A DNA stretch of 64,000 nt from JBHGXV01 sp041920505 (GCA_041920505.1 JBHGXV010000014.1:43264-107263), one strand, 5' to 3'; shown: positions 36,789-46,290, counted from the first letter of the stretch. The notes: a model not told the origin generated them from the sequence alone. A program made the numbers and translations.

Positions 36789-37904
36789 TTATTTCACTTC
36801 CGTCAGCGGGAACAGCATCTCGTCCTCGAAGCCGACGATAAACAGTTTCAATTCTGTTTTTAAGTCAATGTCGTACGGGAAGCGGACGTCGTTGCCGCGC
36901 CCGTCCTTGAGAATCCGCACCACCGGCCGCTGGCAGCAATTCGGGTCCACCTTGCAGACGACGCCGGTCTCGCCGGTGTTGAGCACGACGCCGCATCCCA
37001 GCGGGAAAATGGCGATGTGCTTGCGGAAGGCATCGATCAGGCGGTGTTCGAACAGATGGCCGCCTGCGCCCATCAGGTACTCCAGCGCATCCTGCGGCAT
37101 GTAGCGCCTGCGCCACGGACGGGGCGTGGTCAGCGAGTCGTAGACGTCACAGATGGCGACGATTTGCGCGTACTCGTGAATCTGGTTGCCGCGAAGCCCT
37201 TGGGGATAGCCGCTGCCGTCCAGCCGCTCGTGGTGCTGCAGGGCGACATGCGCGGACAACAGCGAAATGTCGTGCTGTTTGCGCAAGATATTAAATCCGT
37301 TTATCGTATGTTGCTTGGCAATCTCCTGTTCTTCCGGCGTCCAGCGCGTCGTTTTGTTCAAGAGTTCGCTCGGCAATTCAATTTTGCCGATGTCGTGCAA
37401 CAGTGCGCCAATCCCCAGTTCGGTCAGTTGGTTGCGGTTGTAGCCGATCGACATGCCGACGGCCGTCGCCAGCACGGCCACGTTGACCGCGTGATGATAC
37501 ATCGCGCCTGATTGGGACGAAATATTGGCGAGATGGATGACGATTTGCTCATTGCCCATCAGATCATTCAAAATAGAGTGAAAAACCTCCTGAAAGTGCA
37601 GACCCATGTCTATGACCGAGATTCGCCGGGCCAGTTTGTTGGAGTTGGTGATGTGCTTGACAGTCCGATGGATGGTCTCCACCGCATGTTGGCGAGTCTC
37701 CGGTCGGATCACGTCCTCGACTTCGATATCGGACGTGCGCGGATCGTCGATATAGATCGAATCGATGCCAGTGCGCTGCAACCCGAGGATCAGCTTGTCC
37801 GTCAATACCATACCGGCGCCGAGAAGGACTTTCCCATCGTCGGTGAACACGGATCTCCCCAATTTCATGCCGGGACGCACTTGTTGTAAGGAGAGCAGGC
37901 GCAT
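36789..37904 (-). CDS. HD-GYP domain phosphodiesterase
   Basis: 371 residues. The central HD-GYP domain (about 135-290) keeps its catalytic residues: HDIGKIELP for the HD pair and HHERLDGSGYPQGL for the GYP motif. Such enzymes hydrolyse cyclic di-GMP or related dinucleotides. The N-terminal 100 residues and C-terminal 90 residues (CKVDPNCCQRPVVRI) have no clear domain. GAGGAGG upstream of the ATG. Divergent from nrdR. Confidence 0.9.
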   Translation of the reverse strand: MRLLSLQQVRPGMKLGRSVFTDDGKVLLGAGMVLTDKLILGLQRTGIDSIYIDDPRTSDIEVEDVIRPETRQHAVETIHRTVKHITNSNKLARRISVIDMGLHFQEVFHSILNDLMGNEQIVIHLANISSQSGAMYHHAVNVAVLATAVGMSIGYNRNQLTELGIGALLHDIGKIELPSELLNKTTRWTPEEQEIAKQHTINGFNILRKQHDISLLSAHVALQHHERLDGSGYPQGLRGNQIHEYAQIVAICDVYDSLTTPRPWRRRYMPQDALEYLMGAGGHLFEHRLIDAFRKHIAIFPLGCGVVLNTGETGVVCKVDPNCCQRPVVRILKDGRGNDVRFPYDIDLKTELKLFIVGFEDEMLFPLTEVK

Positions 37905-38057
37905 ACGAGTAACCTCCTCGCAGGAGATGTACGGTACATATATTTTATTGTAGAGGAATGAACCAGGGTTTGGAAATAGGTAGATGGATTTGACTTGACT
38001 AGGCAGAAAAGATGAGGGACACTGAGAAAAAGTATTGACAAATTGGAGTGGTTCGCT

Positions 38058-38564
38058 ATGCTATGCCCTTTCTGCGAATATAATGGGACCAGAGTCCTGG
38101 ATTCTCGTCCGTTCAACAATAACAAATCTATCCGGCGCCGCCGGGAGTGCGAGCAGTGCGGCCGACGCTTCACCACGTTCGAAGTCGTGGAGGAGACGCC
38201 GCTGCTCATCATCAAAAAGGACGGGACACGCGAAGAATTCAGCCGGGAGAAGGTGCTTCGCGGGTTGATCCGCGCCTGCGAGAAGCGGCCGGTTTCGCTG
38301 GATGTTCTGGAAAATGTTGTGAACGAAATTGAAAAAGAACTGCGAAGCAAAGCCCAGTCGGAGATTCCGAGCAAAGACGTCGGAGAAATGGTAATGGAAC
38401 GGTTATACTATGTGGATGAAGTGGCGTACGTGCGGTTCGCTTCCGTTTACCGCCAGTTCAAGGACATCAACGTGTTTATGCGGGAGCTGGAGGAGTTGTT
38501 GGCCCACGCCCGCAACAATCCCAACAAGCCCGCCCCGGAAGGAGGGAGCACCCCATCCGAATGA
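38058..38564 (+). CDS. nrdR: Transcriptional repressor NrdR
   Basis: 168 residues. A zinc ribbon (Cys3, Cys6, Cys31, Cys34) and an ATP-cone (about 48-138) make this the ribonucleotide-reductase repressor that senses ATP/dATP. ATG 38058 has GGAG 9 nt upstream; the TTG at 38043 would put extra residues before the zinc ribbon and is rejected. The C-terminus is about 15-20 residues longer than the E. coli protein. Place before dnaB-dnaI is conserved in Bacillales. Confidence 0.94.
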   Translation: MLCPFCEYNGTRVLDSRPFNNNKSIRRRRECEQCGRRFTTFEVVEETPLLIIKKDGTREEFSREKVLRGLIRACEKRPVSLDVLENVVNEIEKELRSKAQSEIPSKDVGEMVMERLYYVDEVAYVRFASVYRQFKDINVFMRELEELLAHARNNPNKPAPEGGSTPSE

Positions 38565-40240
38565 CCCTGTTTGCGTCCAAGCGATTGATTGGCTTGTGGC
38601 TGGCCGCGTTCTGCTTGTTGACCGGATGTACCATAGGGCAGTCGCAATCCACCGGTGCAGAACCGCCGCCCGTATCCTTGACCCAGCTGAATCCGCAGGC
38701 GGCCGGGGCAGGCGTTCCGCGCGAGGGCGGGGAACTGATCGTCGCGTCAGCGGACAGCCTGCCCGCGTTTGATCCGTTCGGCGTCTCCAAAACAGACAGC
38801 GCGTTGACCCCGTACGAGTCGCTCGTGTACCGGGGGCTGTTGCGGCGTGCTCCGGACGGCTCGCTTGTACCCGATCTCGCTCGCGAGTACCGCTTCGAGC
38901 GATCCAACGGCAAACCGGTCGTGACACTGACGCTTCGGCCCGGCGCCAAATGGGCGGACGGACAGCCGATCACCGCCGAAGACGTGCGCTACACCCTGGA
39001 GATGTACGCCCGGCCTGATTACTACGGCGTTTGGAAGCGGCAGACCCATCTGTTGCAAGGCGTTTCGCCCTACCGCTTTGGCAAGGCGGCGCACATTGGC
39101 GGGATCACCGCCGATGCGGCGACAGGCGTGATCCGCATCGCCGTCGAGCGGGACGACATTCGCTTTCTTGCCCTGCTTACCGCTCCGCTTTTGCATAAAC
39201 AGCAGGTAGCGGGCAAATCGCCTGACGAGATCGACCAACTGTCGCGGGCAGGGAAGTTGACGGCGACGGGGCCGTTTCAGGCGGAGTTTCTCGGGGAGCG
39301 GGAGTGGCGGTTTCGCGCCAACGCCCATGCCTGGGACGGCAAGCCTCGGCTGGACGCCGTGCGCGTCGTCGTCGTTTCCGCCAGCCAGTTGCCGGACGAA
39401 ATCAAGGCTGGCCGCGTTCACATCGCCTGGCTGTCTCCCGCGATGGCGTCCCGGCTGAGCAACGATCCCTCCCTGCCCGGCGTTTTCAAGGAAACCCACG
39501 GCAACGGGTTTCATTTTCTTGGCTACAACATGGAAAGCCAGCCCTTGCGTGATGTCAGGGTGAGACGGGCGCTCGCCCAGGCGCTGTCGCCTGAGGCACT
39601 GGCCAGAGACGTGTTTTTGGGCCGCGCCGAGGCGGCCAAAAGCCCGCTCGCTCCCGGTTCGTTCGCTTATGTACCGGCAGAGACGCCGCCGTACGACCCG
39701 CAGGCGGCCCAGTCGCTGCTCCGCCAAAAAGGGTACAGCGAGCGGCATCCGCTTGCGCTGACGCTCGTCTACCCGGATCATCCCGTGCGCCGACAGTTGG
39801 CCGACGAGATCCTCGCCGCCTGGCGGTCCCTGCCGGTGCGCGTGGAGACAAAAGCGCTGAAACCGGATGAATTTGCCGCGTACGTGTTCGGCGGCAGTCC
39901 GTTTGATTTGTATCTGTACGCATGGACGTACCCCGACGATCCGGCGGGGCTGATCGACGTCTGGCACAGCCGGGAAAAGGTGGGCGAACTTGGCTTGAAC
40001 GCCTCCCGCTACGCCAATCCCGAGCAGGATCGGCGGCTGGAGCGCGGCTTGTTGATGCTCTCCGCAACCGAGCGCAGGACGCTGTATGCCGACTGGCAGC
40101 AGACGTTTGCCGCCGACTTGCCGGCGGTGCCGTTGGTGGAGGCGCACAACACGTATTTCGTCTCCCGAAAGTTGCACGGGCTTGCCGACGGCATACCGGC
40201 CCAGTTGTTCGCCGACGTCCGCAACTGGTGGCTGGAGTAG
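38561..40240 (+). CDS. Solute-binding lipoprotein, family 5 (oligopeptide type)
   Basis: 559-residue extracytoplasmic binding protein. Lipobox LLTGC at about 19-23. The family-5 fold is marked by VTLTLRPGAKWADGQPITAEDV (about 125-145) and LRDVRVRRALAQAL (about 327-340). Likely ligand class is peptides or nickel. No permease or ATPase gene is adjacent, so it is an orphan that must share a transporter or act in signalling. ATG overlaps the nrdR stop (ATGA), placing it oddly between nrdR and dnaB. Confidence 0.85.
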   Translation: MTLFASKRLIGLWLAAFCLLTGCTIGQSQSTGAEPPPVSLTQLNPQAAGAGVPREGGELIVASADSLPAFDPFGVSKTDSALTPYESLVYRGLLRRAPDGSLVPDLAREYRFERSNGKPVVTLTLRPGAKWADGQPITAEDVRYTLEMYARPDYYGVWKRQTHLLQGVSPYRFGKAAHIGGITADAATGVIRIAVERDDIRFLALLTAPLLHKQQVAGKSPDEIDQLSRAGKLTATGPFQAEFLGEREWRFRANAHAWDGKPRLDAVRVVVVSASQLPDEIKAGRVHIAWLSPAMASRLSNDPSLPGVFKETHGNGFHFLGYNMESQPLRDVRVRRALAQALSPEALARDVFLGRAEAAKSPLAPGSFAYVPAETPPYDPQAAQSLLRQKGYSERHPLALTLVYPDHPVRRQLADEILAAWRSLPVRVETKALKPDEFAAYVFGGSPFDLYLYAWTYPDDPAGLIDVWHSREKVGELGLNASRYANPEQDRRLERGLLMLSATERRTLYADWQQTFAADLPAVPLVEAHNTYFVSRKLHGLADGIPAQLFADVRNWWLE

Positions 40241-40273
40241 GATTCACGGGACGGGAAATCGCGGGGGGTTTCT

Positions 40274-40301
40274 TTGTCCAACGCCGCCGGAATGGTATAA
40301 T
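40274..40301 (+). promoter_or_regulatory. dnaB-dnaI promoter
   Basis: TTGTCC (40274-40279), 16 nt, TATAAT (40296-40301). Confidence 0.6.
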
Positions 40302-40336
40302 AAAAGTTACGAAATCAGCAGGAAGGGTTATGGCCT

Positions 40337-41821
40337 ATGCGCGTGGTGTGGAATGAACTGACCCCCAATGACCGGTACCTGGTGCGAACGGTGCGGCCGC
40401 TCAGTTTTGCCGAGATGGGCTATCTGGCCCATCTCTATTTGCCGTTGATCGGCACGGCCTCCCATTCGCTCTACCAACTGCTGGCACACGAGGTGGACGA
40501 GCGCAGCGGAGCCGTGGCCGAAGGGACGCATTACGGGCTGATGCGGATGTTGTCGCTGCCGCTCGACCGGTTGCTCGCGGCGCGGGAACGTCTGGAAGCG
40601 ATGTCGCTGCTGGATGTGAGAAGGCGCGAAAACCGCGAAGGCGACTCGTTTCTGGAGTATTTGGTGAAGCCCCCGCTCTCCCCTTCCCAGTTTTTTCGGG
40701 ACGAGATGTGGTCCGTCATGCTCTTAAACCAGGTGGGGAAGGCGAAGTATGAGTTGATCCGCGCGCGCTACGCCGACCGTCTCGGCAGCAGCTTGGAGCG
40801 CGAGTATCCGTACGAGGAGACCCTGACCAAGCGCTTTTACGAAGTGTATCATTCGCTGTCGCCGTCGGAGGTGGAAGTGCGGCGCGGGTCGGAGACGGAG
40901 CAGTTTCTGGTGCAGATGGAGGCGAAGTATCCGCCGGCGCCGCTTGAGACTGACTATGTGCCGAGCACCAGCCCGGCGCTGGACTTGTCGTTCATCCGGC
41001 TCCACCTGCCGACCAACGTGGATCCGGCCGACGTGTTGACGACAGAGAATATCGAGTTTTTTTACAAGTTGATCCATTTCTACCAGTTAAGCAGTTGGCT
41101 GTTGGGTCAGGAGTTGCGCGACTGGAGTTTGTACGACGCGCACGGGTGTCTGGAGCGGGAGACCCTGCGCAAACGATATCGCGAAAAGTACGCCGACGGA
41201 CGGCTGCACCGCGATTTGTCTTTGGCGGCCCTGCCGGATGATCTGATCGCGCCGGGCAAGCTACCCGCGCCGGGCAGTCCCGTGTTTGTCCGTGTCTGCC
41301 GCCGCCTGTCCCCGCTCAGCCTTCTGGAGGCTGCGACCGGCGGACGGATCAGCCGGGCGTATCTGGAGCGGGCCGAGTCGCTTTTGTTCGATGACGGTCT
41401 GCCGGCCGAAGTGGTTAACGCGCTGTTGCTGCACGCCCTGCGCGAGACTGACATGGAACTGCCCAAGGCGTATCTGGAGACGGTGCGCGACAATTGGCGG
41501 GCCAAGCAGATCGCCACGGTGGACGAGGCGGTTCGGGCGATCCTTGAACGGGCCGAGGCGAAACAGCAGGCGGCCGAGCGGGCCAAACCGGCAAAAGCGT
41601 CTGCCGCGGGCGCCTCCCGCCGAAGCGGCCGGCCCATTCTGGAGGACAAGCTGCCAGCTTCCGTCCAGCGCCAGTTGGCCCGGGAGCAGGAGGCGGCCGC
41701 CGCGAAGAAGGCCGACGCAGCCGCGCCTGAAGCGAAACCGCAGGAAAAAACCGTGATGGATGATCCGGAACTGCGCGCGAAACTAGAGGCATTGCGCAAA
41801 TTACAGCGAGGAGGAGACTGA
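40337..41821 (+). CDS. dnaB: Replication initiation and membrane attachment protein DnaB
   Basis: 494-residue Gram-positive primosome protein (not the helicase). It acts with DnaD and DnaI to load helicase at oriC and at restart sites. Contains DnaB/DnaD-type domains (winged-helix N-terminal part, helical repeat around 330-400) and an alanine-rich charged C-terminus. GGAAGG upstream of the ATG. It overlaps dnaI by one base, the conserved arrangement. Confidence 0.9.
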   Translation: MRVVWNELTPNDRYLVRTVRPLSFAEMGYLAHLYLPLIGTASHSLYQLLAHEVDERSGAVAEGTHYGLMRMLSLPLDRLLAARERLEAMSLLDVRRRENREGDSFLEYLVKPPLSPSQFFRDEMWSVMLLNQVGKAKYELIRARYADRLGSSLEREYPYEETLTKRFYEVYHSLSPSEVEVRRGSETEQFLVQMEAKYPPAPLETDYVPSTSPALDLSFIRLHLPTNVDPADVLTTENIEFFYKLIHFYQLSSWLLGQELRDWSLYDAHGCLERETLRKRYREKYADGRLHRDLSLAALPDDLIAPGKLPAPGSPVFVRVCRRLSPLSLLEAATGGRISRAYLERAESLLFDDGLPAEVVNALLLHALRETDMELPKAYLETVRDNWRAKQIATVDEAVRAILERAEAKQQAAERAKPAKASAAGASRRSGRPILEDKLPASVQRQLAREQEAAAAKKADAAAPEAKPQEKTVMDDPELRAKLEALRKLQRGGD

Positions 41822-42762
41822 TGATGGAGCCGATCAGCCGGCTGATGCAGGAGTTGGCCAAGCAAAGTCCGCGCCATCTGCTGACCCCCGAGGAGCAGTT
41901 GGACAAGATGCTGCGCTCATCCGACTATCTCAAACGATTTTGGCAACAGCATCCGGAGTTGACGCGTGACGATTTCCTCCGTTCGCTGTCCGCCGTCTAC
42001 ACGGCGGTGAAAGAACACTATCACTGCGACAACTGCCCCGGCCTCAACAGTTGTCCCAACCTGGTTCGCGGCCACTTTACCCGGCTGGCTGTGCAAAACG
42101 GCCATGTGGTCAGCGCCATGGCCGCCTGTCCCAAACAGCAGGCGCACGAGGAAGAGCTTCGCACCCGGCGGTTGATGAAAAGCTACTACATCGCCGAGGA
42201 GACGCTCGCCGCCAGCTTCGAGCGAATCGTCTCCGACGCGTCCAACCGGATGGCCGTAGACGCGGCGCTGGACTTCTGCCAGAGATTCGGCCAGGGAACC
42301 AAGGGCAAGGGCCTGTACTTCCACGGTCCGTTCGGTGTAGGCAAGAGCTACCTCATGGGGGCGATCGCCCGCGAACTGTCGCGGATCGGAGTGGCGTCAC
42401 TGATGGTGTACGTGCCCGATTTCGTCCGCGAAGTGAAGGAGTCGCTTGGCGACAACACCTACAGCGAGAAACTGACGCTGCTAAAAGAGGTGCCTGTGCT
42501 GATCCTCGACGACATCGGCGCGGAAAACCTGACGCCGTGGATTCGCGACGAGGTACTTGGCGCGATCCTGCACCATCGCGTCAACCACCAGTTGCCGACG
42601 TTGTACACGTCCAACTACTCGCTGGAAGAGTTGGAGGAGCACTTGTCCATCAGCAACGGCAACCGCATCGAAAACACCAAGGCCCGCCGCATCATGGAAC
42701 GCATCCGCCACTACGTTGACGTCTACCTGATCGAAGGCGACAACCGCCGAAAAAACGGCTAA
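41821..42762 (+). CDS. dnaI: Primosomal helicase loader DnaI
   Basis: 313-residue AAA+ protein that loads the replicative helicase. The N-terminal zinc-binding region has CDNCPGLNSC (about 63-72). The ATPase domain has Walker A GPFGVGKSY (about 169-177) and Walker B LILDDIGAE. Overlaps the dnaB stop by one base, so translational coupling is expected. In B. subtilis ytxC and thrS come next; here the conserved order breaks. Confidence 0.93.
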   Translation: MMEPISRLMQELAKQSPRHLLTPEEQLDKMLRSSDYLKRFWQQHPELTRDDFLRSLSAVYTAVKEHYHCDNCPGLNSCPNLVRGHFTRLAVQNGHVVSAMAACPKQQAHEEELRTRRLMKSYYIAEETLAASFERIVSDASNRMAVDAALDFCQRFGQGTKGKGLYFHGPFGVGKSYLMGAIARELSRIGVASLMVYVPDFVREVKESLGDNTYSEKLTLLKEVPVLILDDIGAENLTPWIRDEVLGAILHHRVNHQLPTLYTSNYSLEELEEHLSISNGNRIENTKARRIMERIRHYVDVYLIEGDNRRKNG

Positions 42763-42847
42763 CGTGACGATTGTCACAATTCGCCGCTGCCGGTCGGTGT
42801 ACAATCGGAGGGATGACGAACACTTTTGGGACAGGAGCGACAAACAG

Positions 42848-43405
42848 ATGACGAAACCTGTGTACGAACCGAAACTGGACTTGACCGACTGGCAACAGAC
42901 CGATGCGAAGGAATACGAGGAGATTTTGTCCATTATTGCACCCGAGTTGCATTCCTACGTGGAGGAACACGCGGCGCTGGGCAAGCTGATGGACGAGGTG
43001 CGGAAGGGGTACGACGAAGAGGTGTACGCGAAGGCGCTGGCCGAGATCGAAACCGAGCTCAACCAGCACTTCCGTTACGAGGAAGAGTTCATGCTGCCGC
43101 GATTGGCCAGACACATCCGGGCGGAAACGGCCGGCCCGATCTACAAGCTGAAAAAGGAACACGAGTCGATCCGCCGCAACTACGAAGAAGCGAAAGCGCT
43201 GTTTGAACAACACGACCCCGAAAACCCCAGTCAGGCGCTGGTGCAAAAAGTAAACCTGTTGGCGTATCTGTTGAAAAAGCATATCGAAAAAGAGGACCAC
43301 TACCTGTTCCCGCTGGTCAGCGCGATCCTCACCGCAGAGGAAAAACGGGAGATTGCCGAAGCGATCGCCCGCGAGTACGCAAGCCGCGGCATGGAACGCG
43401 CCTGA
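42848..43405 (+). CDS. Hemerythrin-like domain protein
   Basis: 185 residues of four-helix-bundle character with the histidine/glutamate ligands of a non-heme di-iron site: EEHAAL, HFRYEEEF, KKEHESI and KKHIEKEDHYLFP. Such proteins bind oxygen, NO or iron; DUF438/YtfE-like repair roles are possible. ATG 42848 is chosen because ACAGGAG precedes it; the longer frame from 42764 lacks a site. A TACAAT near 42811 may be the -10 box. A strong terminator follows. Confidence 0.85.
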   Translation: MTKPVYEPKLDLTDWQQTDAKEYEEILSIIAPELHSYVEEHAALGKLMDEVRKGYDEEVYAKALAEIETELNQHFRYEEEFMLPRLARHIRAETAGPIYKLKKEHESIRRNYEEAKALFEQHDPENPSQALVQKVNLLAYLLKKHIEKEDHYLFPLVSAILTAEEKREIAEAIAREYASRGMERA

Positions 43406-43427
43406 ATTGCCCGATCCCATTACACAA

Positions 43428-43465
43428 ACATCCCGTGCCACGCGCCGTGACACGGGATGTTTTTT
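43428..43465. terminator. Terminator after the hemerythrin gene
   Basis: ACATCCCGTG pairs with CACGGGATGT, loop of 13, followed by TTTTT. It also lies just past the 3' end of the converging hxlR-type gene. Confidence 0.8.
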
Positions 43466-43474
43466 GTCCTTATG

Positions 43475-43789
43475 CTACCCGACCCATGTTTCCGCCCATT
43501 TCTGCACTTCGTCCATGACCGGCTCCAGCGCCTTTCCTTTTTCCGTCAGTTCGTACTCGATGCGAACCGGCGTCTCCGGATACACATGGCGCACGATGAT
43601 GCCCGCCGCTTCCAGTTCCTTGAACCGTTCGACCAGCATCCGGTCGCTCATGCCGGGGATCATGTCGGAAATGTCCTTGAACCTCATGGGTCCGCGCAGC
43701 AACACCCGGATGATCAAGCCTGTCCATCGTTTTCCCAGGATTTCAAATGCCGTCTCAAACTTGGGGCACAGTTGACTGTGTTCCATCAT
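43475..43789 (-). CDS. HxlR-family redox-sensing repressor (YodB/CatR-like)
   Basis: 104-residue winged-helix regulator. The N-terminus CPKFETAFEILGKRW places a cysteine at position 8, matching the redox-active N-terminal Cys of YodB and CatR, which sense quinones and diamide. The recognition region is RFKDISDMIPGMSDRML. Divergent from a DoxX/DoxX/dioxygenase operon whose promoter contains an inverted repeat, so derepression on thiol or quinone stress is inferred. GGAG upstream on the minus strand. Confidence 0.88.
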   Translation of the reverse strand: MMEHSQLCPKFETAFEILGKRWTGLIIRVLLRGPMRFKDISDMIPGMSDRMLVERFKELEAAGIIVRHVYPETPVRIEYELTEKGKALEPVMDEVQKWAETWVG

Positions 43790-43823
43790 GCATCATCTCC
43801 TGCATATATTTTATCATAGTTGC

Positions 43824-43859
43824 TTGACAAAAGTAAGTTACCGTTTTATTATTACTTAC
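43824..43859 (+). promoter_or_regulatory. DoxX operon promoter with HxlR-type inverted repeat
   Basis: Near-consensus TTGACA (43824-43829), 17 nt, TATTAT (43847-43852). GTAAGT (43833-43838) and ACTTAC (43854-43859) form an inverted repeat across the spacer and -10 box, the likely operator of the divergent HxlR protein. Confidence 0.65.
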
Positions 43860-43918
43860 ATAAAGTTAGTCATTTATTTTTATCCTAAAACTATAAAAAT
43901 TAAAGGGGATGAAAAAGG

Positions 43919-44317
43919 ATGAACCTTGGTCTGTTGCTGATTCGTCTGGTGGTGGGTCTCACCTTTATGGGGCACGGTGCCCAGAAGTTGTTTGGTTGGT
44001 TTGGCGGATACGGCCCGAAAGGAACCGGCGGCTGGCTGGAGTCGATCGGCATCAAGCCGGGCGTGCTGATGGCGGTTCTGGCCGGGCTTGGCGAACTGGT
44101 GGGCGGCGCATTGTTTGCCGCCGGATTGTTCACGCCGCTGGCGTCAGCCCTGATCATTGTGACGATGCTGGTCGCCATCGTCAAGGTGCACGCCCCAAAC
44201 GGCTACTGGATCACGTCAAACGGCTTCGAGTACAACCTGGTTCTGGCGGTTGTCGCCCTCGGCGTCGGGTTTACCGGAGCGGGTGCCTATTCGCTGGACG
44301 CGCTCTTAGGCAGATAA
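43919..44317 (+). CDS. DoxX-family membrane protein (first copy)
   Basis: 132 residues, four membrane helices, with the DoxX signatures FMGHGAQKLFGWF and ESIGIKPG. DoxX/CatD-type proteins are paired with dioxygenases in quinone and electrophile detoxification. AAAGGGG upstream. First gene of an operon with a second DoxX protein and an extradiol dioxygenase. Confidence 0.85.
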   Translation: MNLGLLLIRLVVGLTFMGHGAQKLFGWFGGYGPKGTGGWLESIGIKPGVLMAVLAGLGELVGGALFAAGLFTPLASALIIVTMLVAIVKVHAPNGYWITSNGFEYNLVLAVVALGVGFTGAGAYSLDALLGR

Positions 44318-44350
44318 TCGCATGAAACACAATACAGGAGGAGTCGACCA

Positions 44351-44770
44351 TTGAAAAACGAACAATTTGGCACATTCATCTTGCGCGTAGTGACAGGACT
44401 GATCTTTTTCCTGCACGGCCTTGACAAATTTTCCAAAGGGATCGATCAGATCGCGGGATGGTTCGCGAGCATCGGCCTGCCGGAGGCGCTGGCCTACGCC
44501 GTCGCCGGACTGGAAGTGATCGGTGGTGCCGCGCTGATTCTCGGATTGGGCACGCGGGTATTCTCCGCCTTGTTCGCCCTGTTGATGGTCGGTGCGATCG
44601 TCAAAGTAAAATGGGCCGCAGGTTTCTTCGGCAACGGACAGATGAGCGGCTACGAGTACGACTTGGCCCTGTTGGCCATCTCCGTCTACCTGTCGCTTGC
44701 GGGCGGCAAGCTGTACGCCCTGGATCGCCTGTTCCTCTCCGGGAAAAACGAAAAGATTGTTCGCGCATGA
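44351..44770 (+). CDS. DoxX-family membrane protein (second copy)
   Basis: 139 residues, four helices, LIFFLHGLDKFSKG and FASIGLPEALAY. Related to but distinct from the preceding DoxX protein, so the pair is an old duplication rather than a recent tandem copy. TTG start with AGGAGG upstream, 33 nt after the first copy. Confidence 0.85.
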   Translation: MKNEQFGTFILRVVTGLIFFLHGLDKFSKGIDQIAGWFASIGLPEALAYAVAGLEVIGGAALILGLGTRVFSALFALLMVGAIVKVKWAAGFFGNGQMSGYEYDLALLAISVYLSLAGGKLYALDRLFLSGKNEKIVRA

Positions 44771-44848
44771 GGCCGTTCAAAGCCCTGGTAAATGAACGCC
44801 GGTCGCCATCTCGCGGCAGATCATTCTGAACGTCTGGAGGTCTTTTCG

Positions 44849-45619
44849 ATGATGCCATCTCTGTTCATCGCTCACGGCGCGCCAACGCTCGCCCTGGAGG
44901 AACATGCCTACACACGCGCCCTGCAAGTGTTGTCCCGCCAACTCCCGCGTCCGCGAGCCGTCGTGCTGTTTTCCGCCCACTGGGAAAGCCCGGTCCAGCT
45001 TGTCAGCGGAGCGCAACAACACAGCCTGATCTACGATTTTTACGGCTTCCCCGACGAGATGTACCAACTCACCTACCCGGCCAAAGGCGACGCGGACGTC
45101 ACCGCACAGATCAGACGGTTGTTCACCGATGCCGGCATCGCCTGCGAGATTGACGACCGGCGGGGCCTCGACCACGGAGCCTGGGTCGTTCTCCGCCTGC
45201 TGTATCCGGATGCTGCCATTCCGGTTGTCGCACTCTCGGTCAACCCGATGCTTCCGCCGCGCGAGCAATACCGGATTGGCCGGGCCCTCGCGCCGTTGCG
45301 CCAGCAAGACATCCTGATCATCGGCAGCGGCGGCACTGTCCACAACCTGCGCCGGATCGGCTGGAACAGCACCACTGCCGACGATTGGGCCGTCCAATTC
45401 GACGATTGGATCGCCGACCGGCTTCAAACCTGGGACCTGGAACTCCTTTTTGAGTACGAAGCCCAAGCCCCGCACGCCCGCGAGGCCGTCCCGCGAAACG
45501 AACACTTCATCCCGCTCTTCCTCGCCATGGGCGCCGCCGACGACAACCGCAAGGCAGCCCTCGTCCACCGCAGCTACCAGTACGGTTCGCTTAGTCTGAG
45601 TTGCTGGCAGTTTGGGTGA
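44849..45619 (+). CDS. Extradiol ring-cleavage dioxygenase, DODA/LigB type
   Basis: 256 residues. Catalyses iron-dependent extradiol opening of a catechol-type ring. Metal and active-site histidines are visible in FIAHGAP (about 7-13), FSAHWES (about 45), GLDHGAWV (about 110) and NEHFIPLF (about 218). The context HxlR-DoxX-DoxX-dioxygenase parallels catDE control by YodB and CatR, supporting detoxification of catechols or quinones. ATG 44849 has TGGAGG 8 nt upstream. Confidence 0.88.
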   Translation: MMPSLFIAHGAPTLALEEHAYTRALQVLSRQLPRPRAVVLFSAHWESPVQLVSGAQQHSLIYDFYGFPDEMYQLTYPAKGDADVTAQIRRLFTDAGIACEIDDRRGLDHGAWVVLRLLYPDAAIPVVALSVNPMLPPREQYRIGRALAPLRQQDILIIGSGGTVHNLRRIGWNSTTADDWAVQFDDWIADRLQTWDLELLFEYEAQAPHAREAVPRNEHFIPLFLAMGAADDNRKAALVHRSYQYGSLSLSCWQFG

Positions 45620-45670
45620 GGGAGAGACCCAAACAGATTAAGTAAGAAATTGGCCCGATAAATTGCGTAC

Positions 45671-45706
45671 AAACTCCCTTTCTGTGTCTCACAGAAGAGG
45701 GAGTTT
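45671..45706 (+). terminator. Hairpin after the dioxygenase gene
   Basis: A long near-perfect stem (AAACTCCC and CTGTG paired with CACAG and GGGAGTTT) with a three-base loop. No T tract follows because the IS256 relic begins here, so the original downstream half may have been lost. Confidence 0.5.
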
Positions 45707-46270
45707 GGCGTTTAACAACAGACCAACTGGGGGCAGAGCCCTATGAACGCACCGAAGGGCGCCAAGGCTATCGAAACGGTACATACCCCCACCAGTTAAC
45801 CACTCGAGTCGGGACGATTACCCTTCGGGTTCCCCGGATTCGCGGCGGAACGTTCTCGACGGAGCTGTTTGCTCGATACCAGCGCAGTGAGCAGGCACTG
45901 GTGCTGGCCTTGATGGAGATGGTGGTCAACGGGGTGTCGACCCGCAAGGTGGCACAGATCACGGAAGAACTGTGCGGCACGGAGTTTTCGAAATCCACCG
46001 TGTCGGAGCTGTGTAAGCGACTCGATCCCATCGTGACGGCATGGAACAATTGTCCGCTTCATGACAACCCGTTTCCCTTTGTCATCGTCGATGCACTGGT
46101 ACTCAAAGTGCGCGAAGAGGGTCGCGTGCGGTCGCGGGGAGCGCTCGTCGGGATCGGTGTCAACTCCGACGGATACCGCGAAGTGTTGGGTCTCATGCTG
46201 GGCGACAGCGAGTCAGAGGCTAGTTGGAGCGAGTTTTTTGACTGGTTGAAAAGCCGTGGGTTGCGAGGCG
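45700..46270 (+). pseudogene. IS256-family (mutator-type) transposase remnant
   Basis: From about 45700 one frame encodes the N-terminal/central part of an IS256-like transposase: EPYERTEGRQGYRNGTY, VGTITLRVPRIRGGTF, GVSTRKVAQITEELCG, FVIVDALVLKVREEG with the first catalytic aspartate, and a later segment WLKSRGLRGV. The start is missing (no ATG before LGAEPYERT) and the frame leaves the family at about 46270 (GRGAF, stop), so the last half with the remaining catalytic residues is gone. It cannot encode an active enzyme. No terminal inverted repeats were found. Confidence 0.8.
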
Positions 46271-46290
46271 TCGGAAGGGGAGCCTTCTAA

